A DNA stretch of 64,000 nucleotides from an uncultured Lachnoanaerobaculum sp. (GTDB taxonomy: Bacteria; Bacillota; Clostridia; Lachnospirales; Lachnospiraceae): assembly GCF_938015485.1 (NCBI RefSeq), contig NZ_CALLVU010000099.1, positions 62,001 to 126,000 on the forward strand, read 5' to 3'. The translations under genes were made by a program, and so were the position numbers. Position 1 is the stretch's first letter, and the number at the start of each line of letters is the position of its first letter. Below, piece by piece: positions 1 through 8,050 of this stretch. Under the pieces are notes generated by a model. That model did no database searches, had not been told where the DNA came from, and saw nothing but the letters and a program-made list of their open reading frames with translations.

Positions 1-871
1 TACCGTCTTCAAGTTTTACCAAAGTTTCAGGAGATGCACCGGCAACTTCCACATCTGTTCCTGAAAAGTAGAACATATATGGTGAAGGGTTGACGGTTCT
101 AAGTACTCTGTAGGTATCAAAGAGGCTTCCTTCAAAGTTTGCCTGCAGTCTGTTTGAAAGTACGATTTGGAAAATATCGCCCTCTTTGATATGATGTTTT
201 GCCTTACCGATCATATCTGAGAACTCGTCCTTGGAAAACAGCGGTGTTACTTCGCCGAGCAGCTTTACGCTTTCAAAGGACTTCTTTCCTGTATGTAAAA
301 GTTCTTTGATTGAATTAAGTCTTTTTAATGCTTTCTCGTATTCGACATCTAAGTCTTTATCAAGTTCGATATTTGTTATAAGTATTATCTTTTGCTTAAC
401 ATTGTCAAATGCGATAACATCTTTAAACAGCATCAGGTCTATATCCTTAAAGCCTTCACTGTCGTCGATATTCATTTTTGTGCTCGGCTCTTTGTAGTTT
501 ATAAAGTCAAATGAAAAGTATCCTACCAGACCTCCTGTAAAAGGTGGGAGAGAAGATATTCTCGGACTTTTGTATTTTTTCAGTAGTTCTCTTAGATAGT
601 TTGTCGGTTCGCTGCATTCAAATTCTTTTCCGTCCACTTTCATCTTGCCGTCAATACAGCTGATTGAGAGCTCCGGTTCAAAGCCTAAGAAGGTGTATCT
701 GCCCCAGTTTTCATTGGCCTTGGCGGATTCAAGTAAGTAAGCATGAGTGGAAGCCGCTTTTAAAATTCTCATAGCTTCAATCGGTGTGATAAAATCCGAC
801 AAGATTTCTATGCTTACCGGTGCCAGTGTGTATTCTTTATTTTCTTTAAGTTTTTTTAGGTTGGCTAACAT
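1..871 (-). CDS. trpE: Anthranilate synthase component I (TrpE), 3' part outside window
   Basis: TrpE converts chorismate with ammonia or glutamine to anthranilate, the first committed step of tryptophan synthesis. About 290 N-terminal codons are visible; the catalytic chorismate-binding C-terminus lies beyond base 1. The translation begins MLANLKKLKENKEYTLAPVS and includes TrpE-typical stretches such as FTGGLVGYFSFDF, a KEGDIFQIVLS segment and RTVNPSPYMFYF near the window edge. The start at 871 follows a GGAGAATAT ribosome site and lies 9 bases after the stop of the DAHP synthase gene, so both are one transcript from the T-box leader at 2226-2512. Because the gene runs off the window it has no stop here. 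Confidence 0.9.
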   Translation of the reverse strand, partial: MLANLKKLKENKEYTLAPVSIEILSDFITPIEAMRILKAASTHAYLLESAKANENWGRYTFLGFEPELSISCIDGKMKVDGKEFECSEPTNYLRELLKKYKSPRISSLPPFTGGLVGYFSFDFINYKEPSTKMNIDDSEGFKDIDLMLFKDVIAFDNVKQKIILITNIELDKDLDVEYEKALKRLNSIKELLHTGKKSFESVKLLGEVTPLFSKDEFSDMIGKAKHHIKEGDIFQIVLSNRLQANFEGSLFDTYRVLRTVNPSPYMFYFSGTDVEVAGASPETLVKLEDG

Positions 872-880
872 ATATTCTCC

Positions 881-1894
881 TTACAATGTCTTTCCTTCAA
901 GTACAACTCTTTTTTTGATGTCCTGCATTAAATGGTCAAATTGGTCAAGGTCAAGTGACTGTGCTCCGTCACAAAGAGCTTTTGCCGGATTGTTGTGTAC
1001 TTCCACCATGATGCCGTCGGCACCTACTGCAAGTGCGGCCTTTGCAAGAGGAGGTACAAGTGATCTGATACCTACCGCATGGCTTGGGTCCACCAGTATC
1101 GGAAGGTGTGTTTTTTCTTTTAACAGTGCAACAGCTCCAAGGTCAAGTGTGTTTCTTGTAGCGGTTTCAAAGGTTCTTATGCCTCTTTCACAGAGGATTA
1201 CGTTTTCGTTTCCGGATGCCATTATATATTCGGCACTCATCAGGAATTCTTCTATAGTATTGCAAAGTCCTCTTTTTAGAAGTATAGGTTTTTTCAATTT
1301 GCCGACTTCTTTTAACAGGTCGAAGTTTTGCATATTTCTGGCTCCGATTTGTATGATATCTACATTTTCAAAAAGAGGTATCTGTGTCTGATTCATTACT
1401 TCGGAGATAATCGGAATATTTACAGCTTCTTTGGCGGACTCAAGGTAGTCAAGTCCTTCTTTTCCAAGCCCTTGGAAGGCGTATGGTGAGGTTCTCGGCT
1501 TAAATGCACCTCCTCGAAGGATTACGGCGCCGCTTTTTTTCACGCTGTCCGCCACCATTGTGATCTGTTCTCTTGTCTCCACACTGCAAGGTCCTGCAAT
1601 AACTGTGAATGTGCCGCTGCCTATATTCACATCGCCGACTTTTACTATTGTATCGTCAGGGTGGACTGTTCTTCCGGCGGCTTTATATGTCTCTGTTACT
1701 CTTTTGCCGTAGTCCACTATCGGATGTGTGGCTACTATTGTGTCCATATCTATCTTTGCGGTGTTGCCTATAAGGCAGACTGCGGTATGCTCCGTGCCCG
1801 GAGCGTATATTGTATCAAATCCTATATTTTCAAATTCTTGTCTGAAGTTTTTTATTGCCTCTTCGCTGACGCCGGCTTTTAAAATAAATACCAT
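881..1894 (-). CDS. aroF: 3-deoxy-7-phosphoheptulonate (DAHP) synthase
   Basis: Joins phosphoenolpyruvate and erythrose 4-phosphate to make DAHP, the entry step of the shikimate pathway. The 337-residue protein has a short N-terminal ferredoxin-like regulatory domain (about 1-70) followed by the catalytic barrel: the family motif AGPCSVE near residue 100, LRGGAFKPRTSPY near 125, and late metal-binding stretches DPSHAVG and VEVHNNP. This is the AroA-beta/KDO8P-like architecture of Bacillus and Thermotoga. It is the first gene after the T-box leader and is followed by trpE, so aromatic flux entry appears tied to tryptophan demand. Confidence 0.93.
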   Translation of the reverse strand: MVFILKAGVSEEAIKNFRQEFENIGFDTIYAPGTEHTAVCLIGNTAKIDMDTIVATHPIVDYGKRVTETYKAAGRTVHPDDTIVKVGDVNIGSGTFTVIAGPCSVETREQITMVADSVKKSGAVILRGGAFKPRTSPYAFQGLGKEGLDYLESAKEAVNIPIISEVMNQTQIPLFENVDIIQIGARNMQNFDLLKEVGKLKKPILLKRGLCNTIEEFLMSAEYIMASGNENVILCERGIRTFETATRNTLDLGAVALLKEKTHLPILVDPSHAVGIRSLVPPLAKAALAVGADGIMVEVHNNPAKALCDGAQSLDLDQFDHLMQDIKKRVVLEGKTL

Positions 1895-1913
1895 ATGTCC
1901 TCATGATAATATG

Positions 1914-2226
1914 TGCGTGCTCCCGCAATCCTTGCAGGCATTCGTACTGCACATTTTCCTTGCGGAAAATGGCTGCGTACTCATGTCTGTACGAGTCTCA
2001 AGGGTTAAAGCCCTATTACAAGCAAGCTTGGTAGTGCTTTTGAGTTGCGTGATACTGCGGATTGCTCCGCACTGCGTGCTCCCGCAATCCTTACAGGCAT
2101 TCGTACTCCGCACATTTTCCTAGCGGAAAATGGCTGCGTACTCATGTCTGTACGGATATCAAAGCTGCAAGCCCTCTTACAAGCAAGCTTGACGAGTGCT
2201 TTAGCCTTGATATCCTAGTATCACGC
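1914..2226. repeat. Two tandem copies of a hairpin-rich repeat of about 155 bp
   Basis: Two imperfect copies begin with TGCGTGCTCCCGCAATCCTT at 1914 and its near copy at 2073, a period of 159. Each contains a TTTTCC/GGAAAA hairpin, a shared GCTGCGTACTCATGTCTGTA core, and TTACAAGCAAGCTTG. The outer arms differ between copies yet keep pairing: CTCAA with TTGAG in the first, GGATATCAA with TTGATATCC in the second. A 10-bp inverted repeat (GCGTGATACT at 2047-2056, AGTATCACGC at 2217-2226) brackets copy two. Open frames here are short and have no ribosome site. It lies between the T-box terminator and aroF, so it would be in the readthrough transcript. Confidence 0.75.
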
Positions 2227-2275
2227 AAAAAAGTCCTTGTTAAGTAAAACCTTAGCGGTTTTATTTAACAAGGAC
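2226..2275 (-). terminator. Terminator hairpin of the T-box leader
   Basis: A near-perfect 19-bp stem (GTCCTTGTTAA... paired with ...TTAACAAGGAC) with a 5-base loop is followed on the minus strand by a run of six T. It directly follows the T-box sequence, and its upstream arm region is what the antiterminator would compete for. Uncharged tRNA-Trp would favour readthrough into aroF-trpE. Confidence 0.88.
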
Positions 2276-2512
2276 GAAATTTCAACAAAAAATCGCGGTG
2301 CCACCTTGATTCACAGCATGACCTGTGCACTTTAAGATACCTACATATCCCTTGCAACTAACGTATGCGAACGTCGTAGAATACTCTGCTTACGCATTTG
2401 ACTACGCCCTCCATGGTCCATTTGTCAGACTGTTTCTTATCCGGCTCTCAGCCACCCGGACTCTCTGTGAAGTCATAACCGACTTTATCTCCATATCAAC
2501 GGTTTACTTGAT
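2226..2512 (-). promoter_or_regulatory. T-box leader, probable tryptophan specifier
   Basis: On the minus strand the leader holds the conserved T-box sequence AAGGTGGCACCGCG (2293-2307) and the Stem I signature AGAGAG...GGGTGGCTGAGAGCC. A TGG triplet followed by ACC (2418-2420) lies where the specifier codon is expected. TGG is the tryptophan codon, which fits control of aroF and trpE. T-boxes bind a cognate tRNA through the specifier and sense its charging through the T-box bulge. The family call is certain from the conserved sequence; the exact specifier pairing is inferred by eye. Confidence 0.9.
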
Positions 2513-2518
2513 TTCACG

Positions 2519-2547
2519 ATTGTAATATAAAATTATGTGACTGTCAA
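2519..2547 (-). promoter_or_regulatory. Promoter of the T-box-aroF-trpE transcript
   Basis: Minus-strand TTGACA (2542-2547), 17-base spacer, TACAAT (2519-2524). The first transcribed bases would lie just ahead of T-box Stem I. Confidence 0.75.
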
Positions 2548-2591
2548 CAAAAATAATCATTACAGTTCAGCCGTATAAGCTTTTCCGGTCA

Positions 2592-2621
2592 TTTACATAA
2601 AAGCCTTATAAATGATATAAT
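2592..2621 (+). promoter_or_regulatory. Promoter of the rhomboid-like gene
   Basis: TTTACA (2592-2597), 18-base spacer, TATAAT (2616-2621). It covers the in-frame ATG at 2620, which rules that codon out as the start of the downstream gene. Confidence 0.6.
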
Positions 2622-2694
2622 GCTACCTAAGATTGTGCTTGGCAGTCTTAATACTGCAAGTAAATCATTAAAGCGTCACAAAGAAAGGAGAATG

Positions 2695-3516
2695 ATGGCT
2701 TTTTTTGAAAAACTGGAGAGGAAATTTGGAAGATACGCAATCAGAAATCTGATGATGTATCTGACTGCGCTGTACGCTGTAGGTTTTGTGATATCCTTGG
2801 TGAATATACAGATATATTATGAATATATGTCTCTTGATGTGGCAAAGATACTTTCAGGACAGGTTTGGAGGCTTATCACATGGATTATGTATGCACCGAA
2901 GCAGAATGTACTGTTTGCGGCAATAATGCTTGTACTGTATTACAGCCTCGGAACAAATCTTGAGAGAGTTTGGGGCAGTTTCAGATTTAACGTGTATATG
3001 TTCATGGGGTATATATTCCTTATAATAGGAGCATTTATCTTATATGCTGTATACGGTGAGGCTGCAAGCGGCTTTTTGCTTACACCTGACAGCCTGAATA
3101 TGTCCATATTTTTGGCATTTGCACTTACATATCCCGATATGACATTTTATCTGTATTTTGTACTGCCTGTAAAAGCGAAATATTTGGCGTTTGTATATTT
3201 GCTTATTGAAGTTTATAGTTTTATAATAGGAGGCGTCATAACAAAGGTATCTATAGGGCTTAGCTTGTTAAACTTTGTTATATTCTATCTGATGACAAGA
3301 AATTGGAACAGGATATCACCGAAGAATGTGGTCAGACAGGCAAAGTTTAAAAAGGCGGTAAAGATGAGACCGGCAGGTGAACCTATACACAGATGCGCAG
3401 TATGTGGAAGAACCGAAAAAGATGACGATACATTGGAGTTTAGATATTGCTCAAAATGTAAAGGCAATCTTGAGTACTGTTCAGACCACTTATATACACA
3501 TACTCATGTGGAATAA
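2695..3516 (+). CDS. Rhomboid-like membrane protein with C-terminal zinc-ribbon-like tail
   Basis: A 273-residue protein with about six hydrophobic segments (roughly residues 20-215) arranged like the rhomboid/Derlin fold, including the GQVWRLITW stretch common near the first loop of rhomboids. The expected catalytic GxSG and the late histidine are not apparent (AASG occurs, without a plausible His partner), so it is probably a non-proteolytic relative. The tail carries a cysteine/histidine-rich metal-binding pattern: CAVC, then CSKC, then C with several His near the end. The start at 2695 has AAAGGAG upstream; 2692 is also possible. It has its own promoter and is followed by pyk. Function is not known. 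Confidence 0.75.
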   Translation: MAFFEKLERKFGRYAIRNLMMYLTALYAVGFVISLVNIQIYYEYMSLDVAKILSGQVWRLITWIMYAPKQNVLFAAIMLVLYYSLGTNLERVWGSFRFNVYMFMGYIFLIIGAFILYAVYGEAASGFLLTPDSLNMSIFLAFALTYPDMTFYLYFVLPVKAKYLAFVYLLIEVYSFIIGGVITKVSIGLSLLNFVIFYLMTRNWNRISPKNVVRQAKFKKAVKMRPAGEPIHRCAVCGRTEKDDDTLEFRYCSKCKGNLEYCSDHLYTHTHVE

Positions 3517-3546
3517 ATGAGATAACCTGTAATGATATAACATTTT

Positions 3547-3570
3547 ATAAATGTATCTTGATACATTTAT
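3547..3570. promoter_or_regulatory. 24-bp perfect palindrome upstream of pyk
   Basis: Two 11-base arms (ATAAATGTATC and GATACATTTAT) flank a TT centre, about 50 bases before the pyk start. It has no T-run and so looks more like an operator than a terminator. The binding protein is not identified. Confidence 0.55.
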
Positions 3571-3620
3571 GGATGAGTGGTAGTATTTTAGCTTGTAGAA
3601 AGATAAAGAGGAAAAGGAAA

Positions 3621-5057
3621 ATGAAGAGAACAAAAATTATATGTACTATGGGTCCGAATACAAACGACAAAAAGCTTATGAAAGATATGGCAATCGCAGG
3701 AATGGACGTTGCCAGATTCAACTTTTCACATGGTGATTATGAAGAGCATTTGGGCAGATTGAATATATTAAGAGAAGTGAGAGAAGAAACCGGAAAAGAG
3801 GTGGCTGCACTTCTTGATACAAAGGGACCTGAGATAAGAACAGGTTTACTTGAGGGCGGAAACAAGGTTACTCTTGTTGCCGGAAATGAATATACACTTA
3901 CAATAAATGAGTGTGTAGGAAATGACAAAAAAGGCTTTATCAACTACAGCGGGCTTAATGAAGATGTAAAGGCAGGCGATAAAATACTTATAGATGACGG
4001 TCTTATCGCACTTGAAGTTATAAATGTGGACGGACCTGATATCCACACAAAAGTTTTAAACGGCGGTGAACTTGGAGAAAAGAAAGGTGTTAATGTACCG
4101 GGAGTTTCAATAAAGCTTCCTGCACTTACACAAAAAGATATAGAAGATATAAAGTTTGCCTGTGACAACGGATTTGAGTTTATAGCGGCATCTTTTATCA
4201 GAAACGGTGATGCAGTTCGCCAGATTAAAGAAATTCTTGCAGAAAAGCATGCAAACATCCAGGTTATCTCAAAGATTGAGAACCAGGAGGGTATCGACAA
4301 TATGGACGATATCATTGAAGCAAGTGACGGTATCATGGTAGCAAGAGGAGATATGGGTGTTGAGATAGACGCCGCAAGACTTCCTTTCATTCAGAAGAAA
4401 CTTATCGAGAAGTGTTCAGTGGCAGGAAAGCCTGTAATCACAGCTACACAGATGCTTGATTCAATGATCAGAAATCCAAGACCTACAAGAGCCGAGGTTT
4501 CAGATGTGGCAAATGCTATCTATGACGGTACAGATGCAATAATGCTTTCAGGAGAGTCCGCAATGGGTAAGTATCCGCTTGAGGCACTTAAGATGATGGT
4601 TAAGATTGCAAAAGAGACAGAGATACACCTTGATCATACACAGTACAGAAACAGAAAAGTAAACAAAATGGATAAGAAGAATATTTCGAATCAGGTAGGA
4701 TATGCTGCAGTTTCTACAGCGGACCAGCTTGAGGCAAAGGCGATTATCGCTCCTTCTATCAGCGGATTTACTACAAGAATGCTTTCAAAGTGGAGATCGA
4801 CTATTCCTGTTTACGGAATGAGCCCAAGTATCACAACAATTCGTCAGATGCAGCTTTTATATGGAGTGGTACCTGTATTTGCAAAGAGAGCCGATACTAC
4901 AGATGTACTTATAGAGTCATCTATAGATATTCTTAAGAGAGAAAAATATCTTAAGTCGGGAGATTTGGTAGTCGTTACTGCAGGTATTATACCTAAGAAG
5001 GCTGACAGAGGACCGGCAAGATACACCAATACAATGCAGGTTGAGACTGTAAAATAG
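3621..5057 (+). CDS. pyk: Pyruvate kinase
   Basis: Transfers phosphate from phosphoenolpyruvate to ADP, the last ATP-forming step of glycolysis. The 478-residue protein starts MKRTKIICTMGPNTNDKKLM, with ARFNFSHGDYEEH near residue 35, DTKGPEIRTG near 65, the KIENQEGIDNMDDI segment around 215, the catalytic MVARGDMGVE motif and ATQMLDSMIRNPRPTRAEVSDVANA. It ends with the allosteric C domain and lacks the extra PEP-utiliser domain seen in some Bacillus enzymes. The start at 3621 follows an AGAGGAAAAGGA ribosome site; an in-frame 21-codon upstream extension has no family similarity. Confidence 0.96.
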   Translation: MKRTKIICTMGPNTNDKKLMKDMAIAGMDVARFNFSHGDYEEHLGRLNILREVREETGKEVAALLDTKGPEIRTGLLEGGNKVTLVAGNEYTLTINECVGNDKKGFINYSGLNEDVKAGDKILIDDGLIALEVINVDGPDIHTKVLNGGELGEKKGVNVPGVSIKLPALTQKDIEDIKFACDNGFEFIAASFIRNGDAVRQIKEILAEKHANIQVISKIENQEGIDNMDDIIEASDGIMVARGDMGVEIDAARLPFIQKKLIEKCSVAGKPVITATQMLDSMIRNPRPTRAEVSDVANAIYDGTDAIMLSGESAMGKYPLEALKMMVKIAKETEIHLDHTQYRNRKVNKMDKKNISNQVGYAAVSTADQLEAKAIIAPSISGFTTRMLSKWRSTIPVYGMSPSITTIRQMQLLYGVVPVFAKRADTTDVLIESSIDILKREKYLKSGDLVVVTAGIIPKKADRGPARYTNTMQVETVK

Positions 5058-5173
5058 TTTTGTCATATAGGCTTTAAAAACCATATTTTTTAGCAAAGGT
5101 CTCATATTTTTGTACAAAAACAGACTAAGATATGATAAAATATATATAATAAACGGTCGAAAGACCCAATCCA

Positions 5174-5209
5174 TAAAGTCACAAAGGTGTTTACATCTGA
5201 GTGACTTTA
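5174..5209 (+). other. Leader hairpin before the cyclophilin gene
   Basis: A long stem in the probable 5' untranslated region: TAAAGTCAC pairs with GTGACTTTA outside and AGGTGT pairs with ACATCT inside, around a two-base loop. It ends 15 bases before the AAAAGGAG ribosome site and has no T-run. Confidence 0.5.
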
Positions 5210-5232
5210 TTGAGATTAAAAAGGAGAAACAT

Positions 5233-5751
5233 ATGAAAAATCCAATAGTAACATTGACAATGTCGGATGACTCGGTAATCAAAATCGAGCTTTACCCTGA
5301 AGTGGCACCTAACACTGTAAGAAACTTCATAAGTCTGATCAAGCAGAAGTTCTATGACGGACTTACTTTCCACAGAGTAATAAACGGATTTATGATACAG
5401 GGCGGATGTCCGCAGGGAAACGGTATGGGCGGTCCTGATTATCAAATCAAGGGTGAGTTCAGTCAGAACGGATTCCAAAACGATCTCGCACATACAAGAG
5501 GAGTTATCTCAATGGCAAGAGCTATGAGCCCTAACTCAGCAGGTTCACAGTTTTTTATCATGCATCAGGATGCACCACATCTTGACGGAGCATACGCTGC
5601 ATTCGGTTCCGTAATAGAGGGAATGGATGTTGTAGACAAAATAGCATCAGTTGATACCGACTACAATGACAGACCGAATACTGAGCAAAAGATAAAATCA
5701 ATGACGGTTGAGACATTCGGCGAAGATTATGCAGAGCCTGAAAAGTGTTAA
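5233..5751 (+). CDS. Cyclophilin-type peptidyl-prolyl cis-trans isomerase
   Basis: A 172-residue cytoplasmic cyclophilin that speeds proline isomerisation during protein folding. The catalytic region FHRVINGFMIQGG contains the active-site arginine, followed by GSQFFIMHQDAPHLDGAYAAFG, the substrate-pocket segment of the family. There is no signal peptide. The start at 5233 follows AAAAAGGAGAAACAT; the longer frame upstream runs through the leader hairpin and is not family-like. It lies between pyk and an acetyltransferase gene whose start overlaps its 3' end. Confidence 0.94.
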   Translation: MKNPIVTLTMSDDSVIKIELYPEVAPNTVRNFISLIKQKFYDGLTFHRVINGFMIQGGCPQGNGMGGPDYQIKGEFSQNGFQNDLAHTRGVISMARAMSPNSAGSQFFIMHQDAPHLDGAYAAFGSVIEGMDVVDKIASVDTDYNDRPNTEQKIKSMTVETFGEDYAEPEKC

Positions 5752-6355
5752 TACCTGTGGAAGGCACTGTGATATAGTGATTTCAGATGAGAATGTGGCT
5801 CTTTGGGAGGCGTTTAACTCCCATAGAGCCACAGTTGCTATACTTGGCAAAGAAGATATAGATATAGCGGTTTCAAAGTATGCGGTACTTGACTATGCCG
5901 ATATAGACGAAAAGTATTTGGAGAAAGTGGCTTGCAGACATTTGCATATACCTGTATGTATAGGAAAAGCGGATGATATAAAAATTCGCGAGCTGTGTAC
6001 GGACGACTTTGACAGTTTATCAAAGTTTTGTGAGTTTCCGTTTAAAAATATAGATGGGTTGCGGGAGTATATAGATTTTCACTATGATTTTTACGGATAC
6101 GGACTGTATGTGTTTGAAAATGAGAAAGAAGTGATGGGACTGGCAGGATTTTATAATGAAGACAACAGATGTTTTCTTTCATATATAACAGATGAAAAGT
6201 ATCGAAGAAGAGGCTATACATTCAAAGTTTGTAAGTATTTACTGAAATATATTGAAGAAACAGCCGGAGTAAGGGATGTGTATACAAGAATAGATATTTC
6301 CAATACGGCATCTATAAAATTAGCCGATAAATTGGGAGTAAATATAATAAATTGA
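5729..6355 (+). CDS. GNAT-family N-acetyltransferase
   Basis: A two-part protein of about 208 residues: an N-terminal segment (DIVISDENVALWEAF...) of the kind that precedes GNAT domains in many Lachnospiraceae proteins, then a GNAT acetyl-CoA-binding domain (about 100-208) with KYRRRGYTFKVCKYLLKY as the pyrophosphate-binding loop and an ISNTASIKLADKLG end. Substrate unknown. The start is uncertain: it overlaps the cyclophilin gene, no good ribosome site is visible, and 5708 (TTG), 5729 (ATG) or a later GTG are possible. Confidence 0.75.
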   Translation: MQSLKSVNTCGRHCDIVISDENVALWEAFNSHRATVAILGKEDIDIAVSKYAVLDYADIDEKYLEKVACRHLHIPVCIGKADDIKIRELCTDDFDSLSKFCEFPFKNIDGLREYIDFHYDFYGYGLYVFENEKEVMGLAGFYNEDNRCFLSYITDEKYRRRGYTFKVCKYLLKYIEETAGVRDVYTRIDISNTASIKLADKLGVNIIN

Positions 6356-6400
6356 CTGTAAAAGTATTTTTTGCGCCATAGGGTTAGAAAAACCTAACTG

Positions 6401-6429
6401 TTGTTTTTATACAGTTTTTAATGTATAAT
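6401..6429 (+). promoter_or_regulatory. Promoter of ispE
   Basis: TTGTTT (6401-6406), 17-base spacer, perfect TATAAT (6424-6429), 46 bases ahead of the ispE start. A small GTTAG/CTAAC hairpin lies just upstream at 6383-6398. Confidence 0.75.
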
Positions 6430-6474
6430 TTTAGATACAAAATTTTGGGCACTGAAAAGAACAGGGGTTAGTAG

Positions 6475-7353
6475 ATGAAGGTAAAGGCATTTGCAAAGAT
6501 AAATTTATGCTTGGATGTATTATCAAGAAGAGCTGACGGATACCATGATGTAGAAATGGTTATGACAAATATTGATATTGCGGATGTACTCGAAATAAGA
6601 GAACTTGAAGAAAAGAAGATATCACTGATATGTAACAATAAGGATTTGGCAACGGATGAGACCAATCTTATATATAGGGCGATAGTACTGTTACAAAAGG
6701 AAACAAAAAAAGATTTCGGTGTAGAGGTAATACTTGAAAAGAACATTCCTATGGAAGCCGGTATGGCAGGAGGAAGTGCGGATGCCGCGGCTACACTTAA
6801 AGCTGTGAATGAGCTTTTTAATCTGGGTATTACTACCGAGAGGTTAATTGAACTTGGAGCAAGTCTGGGAGCGGATATCCCGTTTTGTATAATGGGCGGT
6901 ACGGTATTGGCAAAGGGTATCGGGGAGAAGTTGATACCGCTTAAGAATTTGCCGAAGCTTAAGCTTTTGGTTGCAAAGCCTGCAGCAGGGCTTTCGACAA
7001 AGCTTGTATACGAAAACTTGGATATTGAGACTCTTAATAAGACCGGATTTAAACATAAGGACGTAAAAGAGATGGTTTCAATTATTGAAAGCGACGATAA
7101 GGATGACATAAAGACTGTAAAGATAGCTAAAGCGCTTGACAATATTTTGGAAGTACCGTCTTTGAAACTTCTACCTTTTATTGCACAGATAAAGCAGATA
7201 ATGTATGACAACAATTGTTTGGGAAGTTTGATGAGCGGCAGCGGAACCGCTATTTTCGGTATCTTTGATAACGACAGTGATATGCTTAGAACAAAAGCCG
7301 TACTGGAAAAAGATGACAGAATAAATTATATAGAGACTACAACTACTGTTTAG
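6475..7353 (+). CDS. ispE: 4-diphosphocytidyl-2-C-methyl-D-erythritol kinase
   Basis: Phosphorylates CDP-methylerythritol in the non-mevalonate isoprenoid pathway. The 292-residue GHMP kinase begins MKVKAFAKINLCLDVLSRRADGYH, the diagnostic IspE opening (AKINL and RxDGYH), followed by the glycine-rich ATP loop PMEAGMAGGSADAAA near residue 95, GADIPFC around 140, and the GSGTAIFG motif near 260. It has its own promoter and is followed by a GntR regulator, ddl and murI, suggesting a cell-envelope precursor operon. Confidence 0.96.
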   Translation: MKVKAFAKINLCLDVLSRRADGYHDVEMVMTNIDIADVLEIRELEEKKISLICNNKDLATDETNLIYRAIVLLQKETKKDFGVEVILEKNIPMEAGMAGGSADAAATLKAVNELFNLGITTERLIELGASLGADIPFCIMGGTVLAKGIGEKLIPLKNLPKLKLLVAKPAAGLSTKLVYENLDIETLNKTGFKHKDVKEMVSIIESDDKDDIKTVKIAKALDNILEVPSLKLLPFIAQIKQIMYDNNCLGSLMSGSGTAIFGIFDNDSDMLRTKAVLEKDDRINYIETTTTV

Positions 7354-7369
7354 ATAGATGGAGGATAAA

Positions 7370-8050
7370 ATGACAAATTTTTCACATGCAGATGTAGATG
7401 AATATATGCCGCTAAGAGATGTGGTTTTTAAAACTTTGAGACAGGCAATACTCAGAGGAGAGTTACAGCCCGGTGAGAGACTTATGGAGATAGCGCTTGC
7501 AAAGAAGCTTGGAGTATCAAGAACTCCTATCAGGGAGGCTATAAGGATGCTTGAACTTGAAGGTCTGGTGCTTATGATCCCAAGAAGGGGAGCAGAGGTG
7601 GCAGGCATCACGGAAAAGAGCCTAAGAGATACACTTGAGGTAAGAAGGGCACTTGAGGAACTTGCAATAGAGCTTTCATGCACAAAGATTACGGATGATG
7701 AGATAGAAGAATTGAAACAGGCCGAGGAAGAGTTTGTTAATTCTATAGAAAATAAAGATATTATTGATATTGCGCGTGCAGATGAGAAATTTCATGATAT
7801 AATATTTACAAGCACAGGCAATGATAAGCTGGTACAGATGATCAATAATTTGCGTGAGCAGATGTACCGTTACAGACTTGAGTATGTCAAGGCGGAAGCT
7901 ACAAGAAATCAGCTTATGGATGAGCATGAGATGATACTTAGAGCATTGGAGAGTAGGGATAAGTCGGAAGCTAAGAGAATCATTGCCGAGCATATAAATA
8001 ATCAGGAGGTCAATGTTTCCAGACAAATTAAGGAAGCACCTACAAGGTAA
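7370..8050 (+). CDS. GntR-family transcriptional regulator (FadR/FCD subfamily)
   Basis: A 226-residue DNA-binding protein. Residues about 15-80 form the GntR winged helix with LAKKLGVSRTPIREAIRMLE as the recognition segment; residues about 90-215 form an all-helical FCD domain, with the metal-binding pattern D..H near DEKFHDIIF and a later H in MDEHEMIL. FCD members usually sense small organic acids, but the effector cannot be read here. The start at 7370 has GGAGG 5 bases ahead; a start at 7358 overlaps that ribosome site. Its stop overlaps the ddl start by one base. Confidence 0.9.
   Translation: MTNFSHADVDEYMPLRDVVFKTLRQAILRGELQPGERLMEIALAKKLGVSRTPIREAIRMLELEGLVLMIPRRGAEVAGITEKSLRDTLEVRRALEELAIELSCTKITDDEIEELKQAEEEFVNSIENKDIIDIARADEKFHDIIFTSTGNDKLVQMINNLREQMYRYRLEYVKAEATRNQLMDEHEMILRALESRDKSEAKRIIAEHINNQEVNVSRQIKEAPTR

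Noticed and set aside
1661..2247. Short frames on both strands over the T-box leader and tandem repeats
   Set aside because: They arise from the repeat sequence and structured RNA, lack ribosome sites and resemble no protein.
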